Source: an uncultured Eubacterium sp.
GTDB lineage: Bacteria; Bacillota; Clostridia; Lachnospirales; Lachnospiraceae
Length of the DNA stretch: 64,000 bases
Assembly: GCA_910584245.1 (NCBI GenBank)
Contig: CAJTZF010000006.1
Location: 95,707 to 159,706 of the forward strand
Reading direction: 5' to 3'
The position numbers and the translations under genes were made by a program. Every line of letters begins with the position of its first letter. The stretch's first letter is position 1. The notes under the pieces were generated by a model. The model worked only from the letters and a program-made list of their open reading frames with translations. It ran no database searches and was not told where the DNA came from. This document shows, piece by piece, positions 17,415 through 26,634 of this stretch.

Positions 17415-18319
17415 CAGATTTTTGACTTACCTTCCTTTTTTTCCATCGCTTCCAGCGCCTTTAGCTCCTTATCCGCCTCGGAGGTATGATTGCGGCGGCG
17501 CTCTCTCTTAAATTTCAGCTCGTCCGCCTGGTATTCGCGAACTTCTTTTTCATCGTTATCCAGCGTCACGACCACTTTCACTTTCTGTTTCAGGACGCTC
17601 ACGCTCTGCACTTCCCCTAACAGCCCATCCGGCGTCTTTACACGGCTTCCGACATTAGGAAGATGGCTGTTCAGCTCCTCGTACGCCTCTTCCTCATTTT
17701 TCAGACAGCACATCAGTCTTCCACACACGCCGGATATCTTTGTCGGATTCAAGGAAAGATTCTGTTCTTTCGCCATTTTAATCGACACGGGTGCAAACTC
17801 AGACATATACGTATGGCAACAAAGCGCACGCCCGCATATACCGATACCGCCTCTGAGTTTCGTCTCGTCCCGGACGCCGATCTGCCGGAGTTCAATCCTC
17901 GTTCGGAAAACAGAAGCCAGGTCCTTCACCAGCTCACGAAAATCAATGCGCCCATCTGCGGTAAAATAAAATAATAATTTATTTTTATCAAAGGTGTATT
18001 CCGCAGAAATAAGCTTCATCTCCAGCCCATGCTTAGCTATTTTTTCTAAACATATCTGAAAGGCTTCTTTCTCTTCTTCCCGGTTCCTTCGCTCAAACTC
18101 CTCGTCCTCTTCCGTAGCGGTACGCATAATATTTTTCAGCGGCGCCACCAGCTTTTCCTCCGGCATCTCGGTCGGCGGAAGAACTACCGTACCATATTCT
18201 ACCCCCTTCGCCGTCTCCACAATGACATGGGTACCTCTTTTTATATCCTTATTTTTACCCGGGTTAAAATAATAGATTTTTCCGGCCTGGCGAAACCGAA
18301 CTCCTATGATCGTTTTCAA
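17414..18319 (-). CDS. ricT: RicT/YaaT PSP1-domain protein
   Basis: This 301-residue protein contains the PSP1 C-terminal domain with two Cys clusters, CGRALCCHTY and GVCGRLMCCLKN, which bind [4Fe-4S] clusters in the Bacillus RicAFT complex. That complex speeds the Spo0A phosphorelay and activates RNase Y for mRNA processing. A charged helix (EEFERRNREEEKEAF) precedes the core, and the C-terminal 30 residues are highly basic/acidic. It lies between holB (12 bp upstream) and trmN6 (overlapping), as in Bacillus. ricA and ricF are not in this window. Confidence 0.95.
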   Translation of the reverse strand: MKTIIGVRFRQAGKIYYFNPGKNKDIKRGTHVIVETAKGVEYGTVVLPPTEMPEEKLVAPLKNIMRTATEEDEEFERRNREEEKEAFQICLEKIAKHGLEMKLISAEYTFDKNKLLFYFTADGRIDFRELVKDLASVFRTRIELRQIGVRDETKLRGGIGICGRALCCHTYMSEFAPVSIKMAKEQNLSLNPTKISGVCGRLMCCLKNEEEAYEELNSHLPNVGSRVKTPDGLLGEVQSVSVLKQKVKVVVTLDNDEKEVREYQADELKFKRERRRNHTSEADKELKALEAMEKKEGKSKI

Positions 18320-18331
18320 CTTATATTCCTC

Positions 18332-19318
18332 CTATTGCTTTAGTGACAAAAGCATCAGCTCCATAGCAACTTCAAAGTTGACATTTGCCTTGAGCCGAAG
18401 CTTCGCCTTGTCAAAGGCGCACAAAATCTGTTCTATTTTCTCATAATCGCGCTGGTTTGCCTCCTCTGAAATCGCGCTGTACTCACTCTGGAAAATTAAA
18501 TGGTTCATATTTTTCGTAGCTTTAAATAAAAGCACATCCCGGTACCACAGTACCATGAGATCTATATAATCTTTGGCATTATCCTTATCCTCGCCAATCT
18601 CCTTTATGATTTCAAGCATTTCCGATATATCCATAGTATGTACATTCTTCAGTATTCTTAACACCTTGTCCCGCTTTTCCTCAAAATCCTCCGACTCGAT
18701 GTACCGGATGGCCTTTCCCAGATTCCCCTGGGCAAAGATCGCACTCGTCCTCGCGCGGTAATCCACCACATCATAATTCTCAATCAGGTACTTTTCGATT
18801 GTGGCAGTAGAAAGAGGGCGGAATTCCATTTTCAAACACCGGGACTGGATCGTCGGAAGCAGGGCGTCCATATTACTCGTGAGAAGCAGAATAATGCCAT
18901 ATTCCGGCGGCTCCTCAATCGTCTTTAAGAGAGCGTTCTGCGCCGCTTCCGTCATGCGGTCTGCCTCCGGCACAATATAGATCTTATACGGACTGGAAAA
19001 AGGCTTCACGGCAATCGAACTATTAATCTTTTCCCGGATGTCGTCCACGCCGATACTGGACAATTCCCGGTTTACCCAAATCACATCCGGCTGATTGCCG
19101 GAATTTATCTGCTTACAGGAAGCGCACACGCCGCACGGCCGATCAAATCCCTCCGACGTACACTGCAGTCCCGCCGCAAATGTCCTCGCCATCGTCTCCT
19201 TGCCGCAGCCCACCTCGCCGTGAAAAATATAGGCATGAAACGGCATGTCACCCCGTATGGCCATCTGTAAATGTTCCTTAATTTCCTCATGTCCCATTAT
19301 CTCTGAAAATAAAAACAT
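18332..19318 (-). CDS. holB: DNA polymerase III subunit delta'
   Basis: This 328-residue clamp-loader subunit has a P-loop-like GEVGCGKET whose Ser/Thr is replaced by Glu, consistent with the non-ATP-binding delta' subunit. A four-Cys zinc module follows (Cys in GLQCTS, then CGVCASC), and the sensor region includes EADRMTEAAQNALLKTIEEP. Start ATG 19318 (MFLFSEIMGH) is chosen because GGGAGG lies 9 nt upstream; an in-frame TTG eleven codons earlier lacks this. It sits between yaaR and ricT as in Bacillus. Confidence 0.94.
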   Translation of the reverse strand: MFLFSEIMGHEEIKEHLQMAIRGDMPFHAYIFHGEVGCGKETMARTFAAGLQCTSEGFDRPCGVCASCKQINSGNQPDVIWVNRELSSIGVDDIREKINSSIAVKPFSSPYKIYIVPEADRMTEAAQNALLKTIEEPPEYGIILLLTSNMDALLPTIQSRCLKMEFRPLSTATIEKYLIENYDVVDYRARTSAIFAQGNLGKAIRYIESEDFEEKRDKVLRILKNVHTMDISEMLEIIKEIGEDKDNAKDYIDLMVLWYRDVLLFKATKNMNHLIFQSEYSAISEEANQRDYEKIEQILCAFDKAKLRLKANVNFEVAMELMLLSLKQ

Positions 19319-19361
19319 AAATACCGCCTCCCTTTCTCCGTCCAGCGCCAAACTGTTTACG

Positions 19362-19802
19362 CTACGTCAGTATATCAAGCAGAAGTCCCCGGATCTCGTC
19401 AATTCTTCCTAAGATTGCCAGATGGTCCTTTTCCTCCTGCATCAACTCCTGTGCCAGCTCGTCAAGAGCTGCGTTGACCCTCTTAATCATTCCGTATACA
19501 CGGTGCCTTCCCCGCCGGTCAAGGAAATTTTCCCGGCTGAATTTATGGGAACGGTTTACAATCTCATTCATAAATTCCTGGACCAGCTTCCGGTAATGCT
19601 TCATATCTCTTACATCCATATGCTTTCCCAGCTTCTTGCCCTGCATCGTAATATCTTCCATCATCAGGGAGAGCCGCGCCTGAAGTCCGTCCTCCTCCAA
19701 CGAGCTCATCAGGGTGAACTTAAAATCCTCACTGGACTCCTGCATCGGTTTCACCGGCGTTGCCGCTGCCGTCTGTTGAACTGTATCAACCTTTATGTCC
19801 AC
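19362..19802 (-). CDS. yaaR: YaaR family protein (DUF327)
   Basis: This 146-residue, mostly helical protein matches DUF327: a variable polar N-terminus, then LQARLSLMMEDITMQGKKLG and the conserved block YRKLVQEFMNEIVNR. No catalytic motif is visible. It always lies beside holB/ricT in Firmicutes, and its function is unresolved. Intergenic gaps to its neighbours are under 50 bp, so it is part of this operon. Confidence 0.9.
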   Translation of the reverse strand: MDIKVDTVQQTAAATPVKPMQESSEDFKFTLMSSLEEDGLQARLSLMMEDITMQGKKLGKHMDVRDMKHYRKLVQEFMNEIVNRSHKFSRENFLDRRGRHRVYGMIKRVNAALDELAQELMQEEKDHLAILGRIDEIRGLLLDILT

Positions 19803-19847
19803 CTTCTCATCACCTCCGCTCCTTTCATTATATCATCTTTCTGTTTT

Positions 19848-20447
19848 TTAATCCAGTGTTATATGTGTATTGCCCCGGATAAGTTTTTCCACATTCTCAA
19901 CCGCCGTTTCTAAATCCTCATTTACAATACGCATTTCAATGCCCGCCATCTGAAGCCTCTCCTCCGAAAAATCTTCCTCGTCGGCGAGAAACCGCCTGCA
20001 CAGCTCCGGCACACAGGGGCTCACCTGGCTCCGCTCCCTTCGGACTGCCCGTTCCAGCCGCTCTAAGTCGTCCACCTCAATATAGACTGGAACAATAGAA
20101 CCAATTCCAAAAGCCGCCTGCAGCTTCTCGTAACCCTCGAGGGTAGAAATCAATATATAATCGCCCTTGTCAAAATCCAGCTGGCCGTCATCTGCTGTAA
20201 AATAAAACCACGGTCCAAGTACCGTGTCATACTCCCTGCACTCTATTATTTTCCCGTTCTCCCTCATCTCGTACATTTCTTCCTTTGTAACGAAATAATA
20301 CTCCTTGCCATAGGTCTCCCCTTCCCGCATCGGTCTCGTCGTATATGTGATGATCTCCCTCAGCTGTGGACACCTCTTTACAATTTCATGGTAAATAGAA
20401 TCTTTTCCTGTAGCACTTTTTCCCATGATTACAAATAATTTTCCCAT
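19848..20447 (-). CDS. Guanylate kinase-like nucleotide kinase
   Basis: This 199-residue P-loop kinase has the start LFVIMGKSATGKDSIY and then TYTTRPMREGETYGKEYYFV, the GMP-binding region of guanylate kinases. The P-loop is GKSATGKDS, with Asp where classical Gmk has Gly or Ser, and the acidic and arginine positions downstream are divergent. It occupies the place of tmk in the Bacillus cluster. It may therefore be a specialised paralogue, with the essential gmk elsewhere, rather than the housekeeping enzyme. Its true substrate is uncertain. Confidence 0.8.
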   Translation of the reverse strand: MGKLFVIMGKSATGKDSIYHEIVKRCPQLREIITYTTRPMREGETYGKEYYFVTKEEMYEMRENGKIIECREYDTVLGPWFYFTADDGQLDFDKGDYILISTLEGYEKLQAAFGIGSIVPVYIEVDDLERLERAVRRERSQVSPCVPELCRRFLADEEDFSEERLQMAGIEMRIVNEDLETAVENVEKLIRGNTHITLD

Positions 20448-20476
20448 GCTCTCCTCACATTCTGCCGCTCAAACGG

Positions 20477-21925
20477 CTATTCATGAACAAAACCTTCCTC
20501 TTCGCAGACAATGGATACCCGTCCATCCCTCACCCCATGTATGACATATCCCATCTGGATACCATATTGCAACACCCGGATCAGTTCCAAGGAAAACCTC
20601 TCTCCCTGGACGAGCAGTGGAATCCCTGGCGGATAAAAAGAAATATCCTCTGCCGCCAGATAACACGCCGCCTTTTCCAGGGGAATCCATTTACTCCGGC
20701 ACTCTGCCGCCTCATCGCTGTACATCCCCCTCTCCGGCGCTCTCCACACAAGCCAGATGTCCGGTTCTCTCCGGCGCAATGCATCACCTTCTCCCCCCGT
20801 CGGCCCCGCTGCTCCGGCGTCGATTTCCCGCAGGGCTGCCGCCAGTCTCCGAAAGCTCTCTGTCTCATCGCACACACTCGTCATCGCAATGCAGTAATGC
20901 CCGCCGCTCATCTCCGTTTCGATCCGGTACTGCCTATAAAGCCGCTCCGCAAGTTCTCTCCCCGTCATCCCCGCCCGGTCGGCAGCTATGACGAGCTTGG
21001 ACCGCTCTTTTTGTGGCGAGTGAAATAAGTACAGGCGCTGAAGCTGTCCCATTTCCTTCTCAAACCACCGGAGATTGTCAACATAGGCGTCAAACGCTTC
21101 CACCCCTTCCTGCTCAATATATGCAAAACACCGCTCAATGCCAGCCATCAGCACATAAGAGGGACTGCTCGATTGATAAGTTTGCAGGGCCCACTCCAGT
21201 TTTCCCTTGGAGACCCGGTCAAACCGGGCATGCAGTATACCGGTCTGGGTCAAAGAGGGAAGTGTTTTATGCAGGCTTTCTATGACGAGATCCGCCCCTT
21301 CCTGCAACGCGGTGTCCGGAAACGACGAATGCCATTGAAAATGCGCCCCGTGCGCCTCGTCTACGATAAGCGGCACATCATAGCGCGCTGTCACCGCTGC
21401 AATATCCCGGATGCGTGACACAATCCCCTCATAGGTAGGAGAGGTAAGTATGACGCAAGACACCCCTTCATAAGCCTGCAGCGCCTGTTCCACCGCCTCT
21501 GCTTGTATGATACCGGCTATCCCGAGATGCTCCATTTCCCCGCCCTCCTCCGATGGATATATATAGATGGGACGCAGTTTTAAGAGCCGGATCGCATGAT
21601 ATACGGATTTGTGACAATTTCTCGCTACCACAATCCGGTCCCCGTGACGGCAGCAGGAGGTAATCGCCGACAATATACCGCCCGTACTTCCATTAATGAG
21701 AAAATAGGACTGGTCCGATCCATATACCGATGTCACCCGGTCCATCAACCGGCGTATGACCCCTTCCGGCTGGTGGAGATTATCAAGACCAGTCACCTCC
21801 GTAACATCAATACGGTACGGATTTTCCATCTCAAACACAGGATTCCTTTTATGTCCCGGCATATGCATCGGCAGAATATCCATATTACAATACCCCGTGA
21901 GTGTTTCATATAATCCTTTTTCCAT
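20477..21925 (-). CDS. PLP-dependent Orn/Lys/Arg decarboxylase
   Basis: This 482-residue fold-type I enzyme matches the YaaO/SpeA-like branch of the decarboxylase family. Visible are the start PMHMPGHKRNP (about 19-29), a substrate/cofactor region FLINGSTGG, the PLP aspartate in IVDEAHGAHF, and the Schiff-base lysine in ESLHKTLPSLTQTG. It would decarboxylate a basic amino acid to a polyamine precursor; which one cannot be told. The start at 21925 (MEKGLYE) uses an AAAGGCGGG site. This is the first gene of the minus-strand run down to rsmI, matching yaaO in Bacillus. Confidence 0.9.
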   Translation of the reverse strand: MEKGLYETLTGYCNMDILPMHMPGHKRNPVFEMENPYRIDVTEVTGLDNLHQPEGVIRRLMDRVTSVYGSDQSYFLINGSTGGILSAITSCCRHGDRIVVARNCHKSVYHAIRLLKLRPIYIYPSEEGGEMEHLGIAGIIQAEAVEQALQAYEGVSCVILTSPTYEGIVSRIRDIAAVTARYDVPLIVDEAHGAHFQWHSSFPDTALQEGADLVIESLHKTLPSLTQTGILHARFDRVSKGKLEWALQTYQSSSPSYVLMAGIERCFAYIEQEGVEAFDAYVDNLRWFEKEMGQLQRLYLFHSPQKERSKLVIAADRAGMTGRELAERLYRQYRIETEMSGGHYCIAMTSVCDETESFRRLAAALREIDAGAAGPTGGEGDALRRREPDIWLVWRAPERGMYSDEAAECRSKWIPLEKAACYLAAEDISFYPPGIPLLVQGERFSLELIRVLQYGIQMGYVIHGVRDGRVSIVCEEEGFVHE

Positions 21926-22063
21926 CACTAACCCGCCTTTCCGCCTGCCATCTAAATGCCATGTAATCGTATGGTACATGTTAAGTATACAAATTTTAAG
22001 CTTGTTTTTCAACCTTAAGTCATGTTAAAATGATACCATAAGCAAACAGAAAGGATACAATTT

Positions 22064-22891
22064 ATGAACGCATTACTGATGGCAGACCGCTTTTCCCGCG
22101 AATCTGTGACAAGTATGATTATCGTCGCTCTCCTGTGTACGATGATCCCTTTTATTTTTCTAGCCTATTACAAATCCAGAACAAAAGCGCACATATCCTC
22201 CTTCTTTATCGGCATGGCGCTGTATGTCGCCTTTGCCTTTATCGCCGAGGGGTTGTTTCATATGCTCGTATTTCAGGGACTTTCCCTGTCAACAATTTTA
22301 GACCGTTCTTCCCACCCCGTATATTATGCCATTTACGGCGCCGCCGTCGCGGGTATCTTTGAGGAGGCGGGAAAATACATAGGTCTTAAAACGTGTATGA
22401 AATCCCATCCCGGCAAACAAAATGCATTCCTCTTCGGCGTGGGGCATGGAAGTTTCGAGGCCATCGCTTATGGCAGTTCTCTTTTTATGGGAAATATTAT
22501 CATTGCCTTTATGGTCAATTCCTTTGGCATAGACGGATATTTTGAAAAACTTGGCACAGCAGGTTCTGATATTGCCGCACAAAAACAGGCAATTTATGAC
22601 CTTATGGCCATTTCCCCCATTGAAAATGTGGCGGCTGGGACAGAGCGCATGCTCGCACTTATCTTCCAGGCATCCCTCACTATATTTATTTTCCTGGCGA
22701 TCCACCACAGCAAGTTAAAAAGCCTTTTCCCGATCGCCATCCTTCTTCACATCATCGGCTACCTGCCGACATATCTGGCACAGGTGGGCATTTTAAAAAA
22801 TATGATGCTTAGCCTCGGTCTGACCGGCGTTGTCATCGTGTTTACCGCCTCTTATGCGTACCGCATGTATCATCAGGTTTCCGACTCATAA
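22064..22891 (+). CDS. YhfC family intramembrane metalloprotease
   Basis: This 275-residue protein has about seven membrane segments. The putative zinc-site motifs are EEAGKY (about 104-109) and GHGSFEA (HxxxE, about 128-134), as in the YhfC/PrsW superfamily of ABI-like membrane proteases. The substrate is unknown. An AGAAAGGA site lies about 9 nt before the ATG. The helicase gene begins 23 bp downstream on the same strand, so the two are probably co-transcribed. Confidence 0.82.
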   Translation: MNALLMADRFSRESVTSMIIVALLCTMIPFIFLAYYKSRTKAHISSFFIGMALYVAFAFIAEGLFHMLVFQGLSLSTILDRSSHPVYYAIYGAAVAGIFEEAGKYIGLKTCMKSHPGKQNAFLFGVGHGSFEAIAYGSSLFMGNIIIAFMVNSFGIDGYFEKLGTAGSDIAAQKQAIYDLMAISPIENVAAGTERMLALIFQASLTIFIFLAIHHSKLKSLFPIAILLHIIGYLPTYLAQVGILKNMMLSLGLTGVVIVFTASYAYRMYHQVSDS

Positions 22892-22914
22892 AGAAGGGGT
22901 CCTATTAAAACATT

Positions 22915-25314
22915 ATGGAAAAAGAAACAGTAAAAATTTCCGTGCGCAATCTCGTAGAATTTGTATTTCGCGAAGGCGATATCAATTCCACTGGTTTTGG
23001 AACAAAGAACCCAGAGGCGATGGCGCTTGGAAGCAAAATACACAGAAAAATACAAAAACGTATGGGCAGCGGATACCAGGCAGAGGTGCCCTTATTTACG
23101 TGCGTCTCTTTACAGAGCCATAATTTCAAGGACACGTTCGAGCTAAAAATCGAGGGGCGCGCAGACGGTATTTTTCAGGACGGTTCTGAACTTATAGTAG
23201 ACGAAATTAAGGGCGTTTTCATGGATATTCACCAATTAAAGGAACCCGTTTTCGTCCACAAAGCCCAGGCAATGTGCTACGCTTACATGCTCTGTGAAAA
23301 AGAAAATCCGGCATTTATTTCCGTCCAGGTCACTTACTGCCATCTCGAGACGGAAGAGGAGCGCCGTTTCAAGGAAACCTTTTCAAACTTGGAAATCCAC
23401 AATTGGTTTCATGAGCTCATCACCCGATACGAACCGTGGGCGATTTACGAATACGACTGGAAACGCCGCCGGAATGCCTCGATACAACATCTCTGTTTTC
23501 CCTTTCCCTACCGGGAAGGACAGCGGGATCTTGCCGCCTATGTATATAAAACCGTCGAGCGGAAAAAGAAAATATTCATACAGGCCCCAACGGGCGTCGG
23601 AAAAACGGTTTCCACTGTTTTTCCAAGCGTAAAGGCAATTGGGGAGGGACTTGCCGACCGTATTTTTTATCTGACTGCAAAAACAATCACCCGCACGGTA
23701 GCGCAGGAATGCTTTCAACTTCTCTCAAAACAAAATCTTGATTTCAAGTACCTCACGATCACGGCAAAAGAAAAGTTGTGCTTTCTTGAGGAAAAGCCGG
23801 AGTGCACTCCCACAGCCTGTCCCTATGCCAAGGGGCACTATGACCGGGTGAACGACAGCGTTTATGATATGCTGACGCATGAATCCGATATGAGCAGGGA
23901 TACCATTTTGGCTTATGCCCAAAAGCACCAGGTATGCCCATTTGAAATGTGCCTGGATGCCGCCCTGTTTGCCGACAGTATTATATGCGACTACAATTAC
24001 GCATTTGACCCAAACGTATACCTTCGCCGCTTTTTCTCCGAAGGGAAAAAGGATTCCAGCATCTTTCTTATTGACGAGGCCCACAACCTCGTAGAACGCG
24101 CCCGGGAAATGTTTAGCGCCACGCTTATTAAAGAAGATTTTTTAAAAGTAAAAAGAATCCTTCAGGCAGAGTCCAAACAGCCGCTTTATCCCCAGAAAGT
24201 ACAATATATATTCCGTATTTTTATCGCCTCACTCGAAAAATGCAATAAATCCATGCTTGCATGGAAGCGCGAATGTGACGAATTTGAAATTCTCACGGAT
24301 ATCTCCTCTTTTAGTTTCGAGCTTATGCGCGTTATAAACAGTTATGAATTATTTACAAAAGAGGTTAAGGATTTACCAGACCGAAAGACCATTTTAGATT
24401 TGTTTTTCAATGTACGTCATTTTCTGAACATGTACGACGTACTGGACAATACTTACCGAATCGTCACCGACTATGACCCGGATAAAAATTTCCGCATCAA
24501 ACTACAGTGCATGGATCCCTCCGGCCGGCTGGAGGAGGCGCTGCAATATGCGCGTGGCACCGCCTTTTTTTCGGCCACTCTGCTGCCAATCCGCTACTAC
24601 CGGGAGCAGCTCTCCACCTGTGCCGACGATTACGCCGTATATGCAAAGTCATCGTTTCAGACAAGCCAGCGCAAAATCATAATCGCCAACGACGTCACGA
24701 GTAAATACACGAGACGGGGTGAGCGCGAATACCGGAAAATCGCCTCCTACATTGAGGCCTTTATCGCAGCAAAGCAGGGAAATTATATGGTGTTCTTTCC
24801 CTCCTACGCCTTTCTCGAAAACGTCTTCCACCATTTTAACGCGCCAGAGCAAACCGACATACTCCTGCAAAATTCATCAATGACCGAGCGCGAAAAAGAA
24901 GAATTTCTGGCGGCCTTTGATTCTGCAAACCAGCATACCCTCGTTGGTTTTTGTGTCATGGGCGGCATCTTTGGAGAGGGCATTGACTTGAAAGAGGACC
25001 GTCTCATCGGCACGGCCATCGTCGGAACCGGACTCCCCCAGGTGTGCCATGAGCGGGAATTATTCAAACAGTATTATGACAGCCAAAACGGAAATGGCTT
25101 TCATTATGCCTATCTCTATCCCGGCATCAACAAAGTGTTTCAAGCAGGAGGCCGGGTCATTCGGACAATTCATGACCGCGGCGTTATCCTGCTCTTAGAT
25201 GAGCGTTTCGCCGGGCGGAGCTATTTGGAACTATTTCCAAGAGAGTGGTTTCCATATGAAATAACAGATAAAGATGGAATGGTAGAAATACTGGATTCAT
25301 TCTGGGCTAATTAG
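22915..25314 (+). CDS. Fe-S XPD/DinG-like helicase with N-terminal PD-(D/E)XK nuclease domain
   Basis: The N-terminal ~190 residues of this 799-residue protein resemble a RecB/Cas4-type nuclease: EGRADGIF, then LIVDEIKGV, gives the D...ExK pattern. The superfamily 2 helicase follows with Walker A APTGVGKT (about 225-232) and Walker B LIDEAHNL. Between them Cys residues in EKLCFLEEKPECTPTACPY and VCPFEMC look like the [4Fe-4S] ligands of XPD/DinG. Motif VI is QAGGRVIRTIHDRG near the C-terminus. It should be a 5'-3' DNA helicase for repair or recombination. The stop overlaps the 3' end of the convergent broken PIN gene. Confidence 0.9.
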   Translation: MEKETVKISVRNLVEFVFREGDINSTGFGTKNPEAMALGSKIHRKIQKRMGSGYQAEVPLFTCVSLQSHNFKDTFELKIEGRADGIFQDGSELIVDEIKGVFMDIHQLKEPVFVHKAQAMCYAYMLCEKENPAFISVQVTYCHLETEEERRFKETFSNLEIHNWFHELITRYEPWAIYEYDWKRRRNASIQHLCFPFPYREGQRDLAAYVYKTVERKKKIFIQAPTGVGKTVSTVFPSVKAIGEGLADRIFYLTAKTITRTVAQECFQLLSKQNLDFKYLTITAKEKLCFLEEKPECTPTACPYAKGHYDRVNDSVYDMLTHESDMSRDTILAYAQKHQVCPFEMCLDAALFADSIICDYNYAFDPNVYLRRFFSEGKKDSSIFLIDEAHNLVERAREMFSATLIKEDFLKVKRILQAESKQPLYPQKVQYIFRIFIASLEKCNKSMLAWKRECDEFEILTDISSFSFELMRVINSYELFTKEVKDLPDRKTILDLFFNVRHFLNMYDVLDNTYRIVTDYDPDKNFRIKLQCMDPSGRLEEALQYARGTAFFSATLLPIRYYREQLSTCADDYAVYAKSSFQTSQRKIIIANDVTSKYTRRGEREYRKIASYIEAFIAAKQGNYMVFFPSYAFLENVFHHFNAPEQTDILLQNSSMTEREKEEFLAAFDSANQHTLVGFCVMGGIFGEGIDLKEDRLIGTAIVGTGLPQVCHERELFKQYYDSQNGNGFHYAYLYPGINKVFQAGGRVIRTIHDRGVILLLDERFAGRSYLELFPREWFPYEITDKDGMVEILDSFWAN

Positions 25315-25753
25315 CATTTAATAACTTTACATTGTTTGTGATAATATCACAGTGGCTTATATTTGAAAATACAGAATCCTTACGCTTTGATATCGGAAAT
25401 AACTGCCTTTCTAAAATACATTTTATTTCCTTTAACATATCCCGATATTCTTCTGTAAATTTAAATGTATTTTTAAAATATTGTTTTCTATGGGGCCAGC
25501 CATTTAACGTCGCCAATCTATGAAACTCTGTTTGTATATATGTATTGACAAATTCCGAAACCAACATTTCTTAAATATATATATGTGCACCTGAATTAAT
25601 AATCTTCGTAATCAATTCAGAATATGCAGAAATTAAATCAGAAGCATAACTGCCATTTAAATAAAAAACATACAGAAGCACATTGCAGTCTAAAAAATAT
25701 TTACCCCCGCATTTAGGCTTATGTGTTCGGATATTAATTACTTTCCAAAACAC
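25307..25753 (-). pseudogene. PIN-domain protein broken by an in-frame stop
   Basis: Two pieces lie in the same frame, separated only by a TAA at 25571-25573. The first reads FLDCNVLLYVFYLNGS, a PIN-type N-terminus with its catalytic Asp, to GAHIYI. The second continues with EMLVSEFVNTYIQTEF, the usual VSEF-NxY helix of PIN nucleases. Replacing one codon would restore a protein of about 147 residues. The acidic C-terminal motif is poorly conserved, so the tail may be truncated too. Base composition is far more AT-rich than the neighbours, suggesting acquired DNA. No antitoxin is visible beside it. GTG 25753 with AAAGG upstream is the likely start. Confidence 0.68.
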
Positions 25754-25780
25754 ACCTCACCTTTAGTTATATACCCAAAA

Positions 25781-26626
25781 TCACTTCAAGCGGATTCCCT
25801 CCGGTAATATGTCAATTTTCCCCTCCTTCATCAGCCTTCCAATCGCCCGTTTAAACGCATTCTTGCTTATGCTGAATTCGCGTTTTATAATTTCCGGCGA
25901 CGTCTTGTCGTGAAACGGCAGGAAACCATCCGCGGCTGTGAGCCTCTCCAGTACCTTCTCCGCATCGACACCCATTTGCACCGGGAGCTTTTCCTGAAGG
26001 CTCAGCGTCAGCTTCCCATCCTCACGGATTTCCTTAATCCGGGCATGCACCTTGTCACCGACCCGGATTTCCCGGTTCATCTCATTGTGGGGAATAAGCG
26101 CAGAATACTTGTCTTCCACTGCTACAAATGCGCCAAAGGCGTCCAATATTTCATACACCGTTCCATCCACATGGCCGCCCTCTGTAAAATCACCCTCCGC
26201 GGACAAATAATCATAAATATGCATCGTCGCGCAAAGCCGGTTCGATTTATCAATATACAGCGCCACCAGCACCTCCTCACCCTTCTTAACCCGGTGCGTC
26301 TGTTCCTTAAAGGGCAAAAATAAATCCTTGGCCAGTCCCCAGTCCAGAAACGCCCCGATCTGCGTCACATCCGTGACAGTCAGACGAGCGATCTTTCCAA
26401 GAGAAATAAAAGGAACTGATGTCGTTGCAATCAGACGATCCTGCGAATCCTTGTACAGAAACACAGAAAGTATATCCCCTCTCTCAATCGCATCCGGCAC
26501 CTGATTATTTGGTAAAAGTACATTCAGTTCCGGGTATTCATAGGAACTGAGATAGATGCCATTCTTCGTCTGTTTTGTCACATATAATCTTAACGTCCGT
26601 CCCAATACTTTTTTTTCGTATTCCAT
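25781..26626 (-). CDS. cvfB: CvfB/YitL S1-domain RNA-binding protein
   Basis: This 281-residue protein has tandem S1-like domains (GKIARLTVTDVTQIGAFLDWG around 75-95 and VDGTVYEILDAFGAFVAV around 145-162) and a C-terminal winged helix (SISKNAFKRAIGRLMKEGKI). CvfB affects virulence gene and RNA regulation in Staphylococcus; its detailed role is unclear. The start at 26626 is preferred because GAGGA lies 7 nt upstream. An earlier ATG overlaps the preceding gene's stop as ATGA. It is co-transcribed with the thioesterase. Confidence 0.92.
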   Translation of the reverse strand: MEYEKKVLGRTLRLYVTKQTKNGIYLSSYEYPELNVLLPNNQVPDAIERGDILSVFLYKDSQDRLIATTSVPFISLGKIARLTVTDVTQIGAFLDWGLAKDLFLPFKEQTHRVKKGEEVLVALYIDKSNRLCATMHIYDYLSAEGDFTEGGHVDGTVYEILDAFGAFVAVEDKYSALIPHNEMNREIRVGDKVHARIKEIREDGKLTLSLQEKLPVQMGVDAEKVLERLTAADGFLPFHDKTSPEIIKREFSISKNAFKRAIGRLMKEGKIDILPEGIRLK

Positions 26627-26634
26627 GTTTTTCC

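Noticed and set aside
16620..17489. Plus-strand frame of about 289 codons opposite rsmI, trmN6 and ricT
   Set aside because: It spans the boundaries of three well-identified genes and has no motif or start signal.
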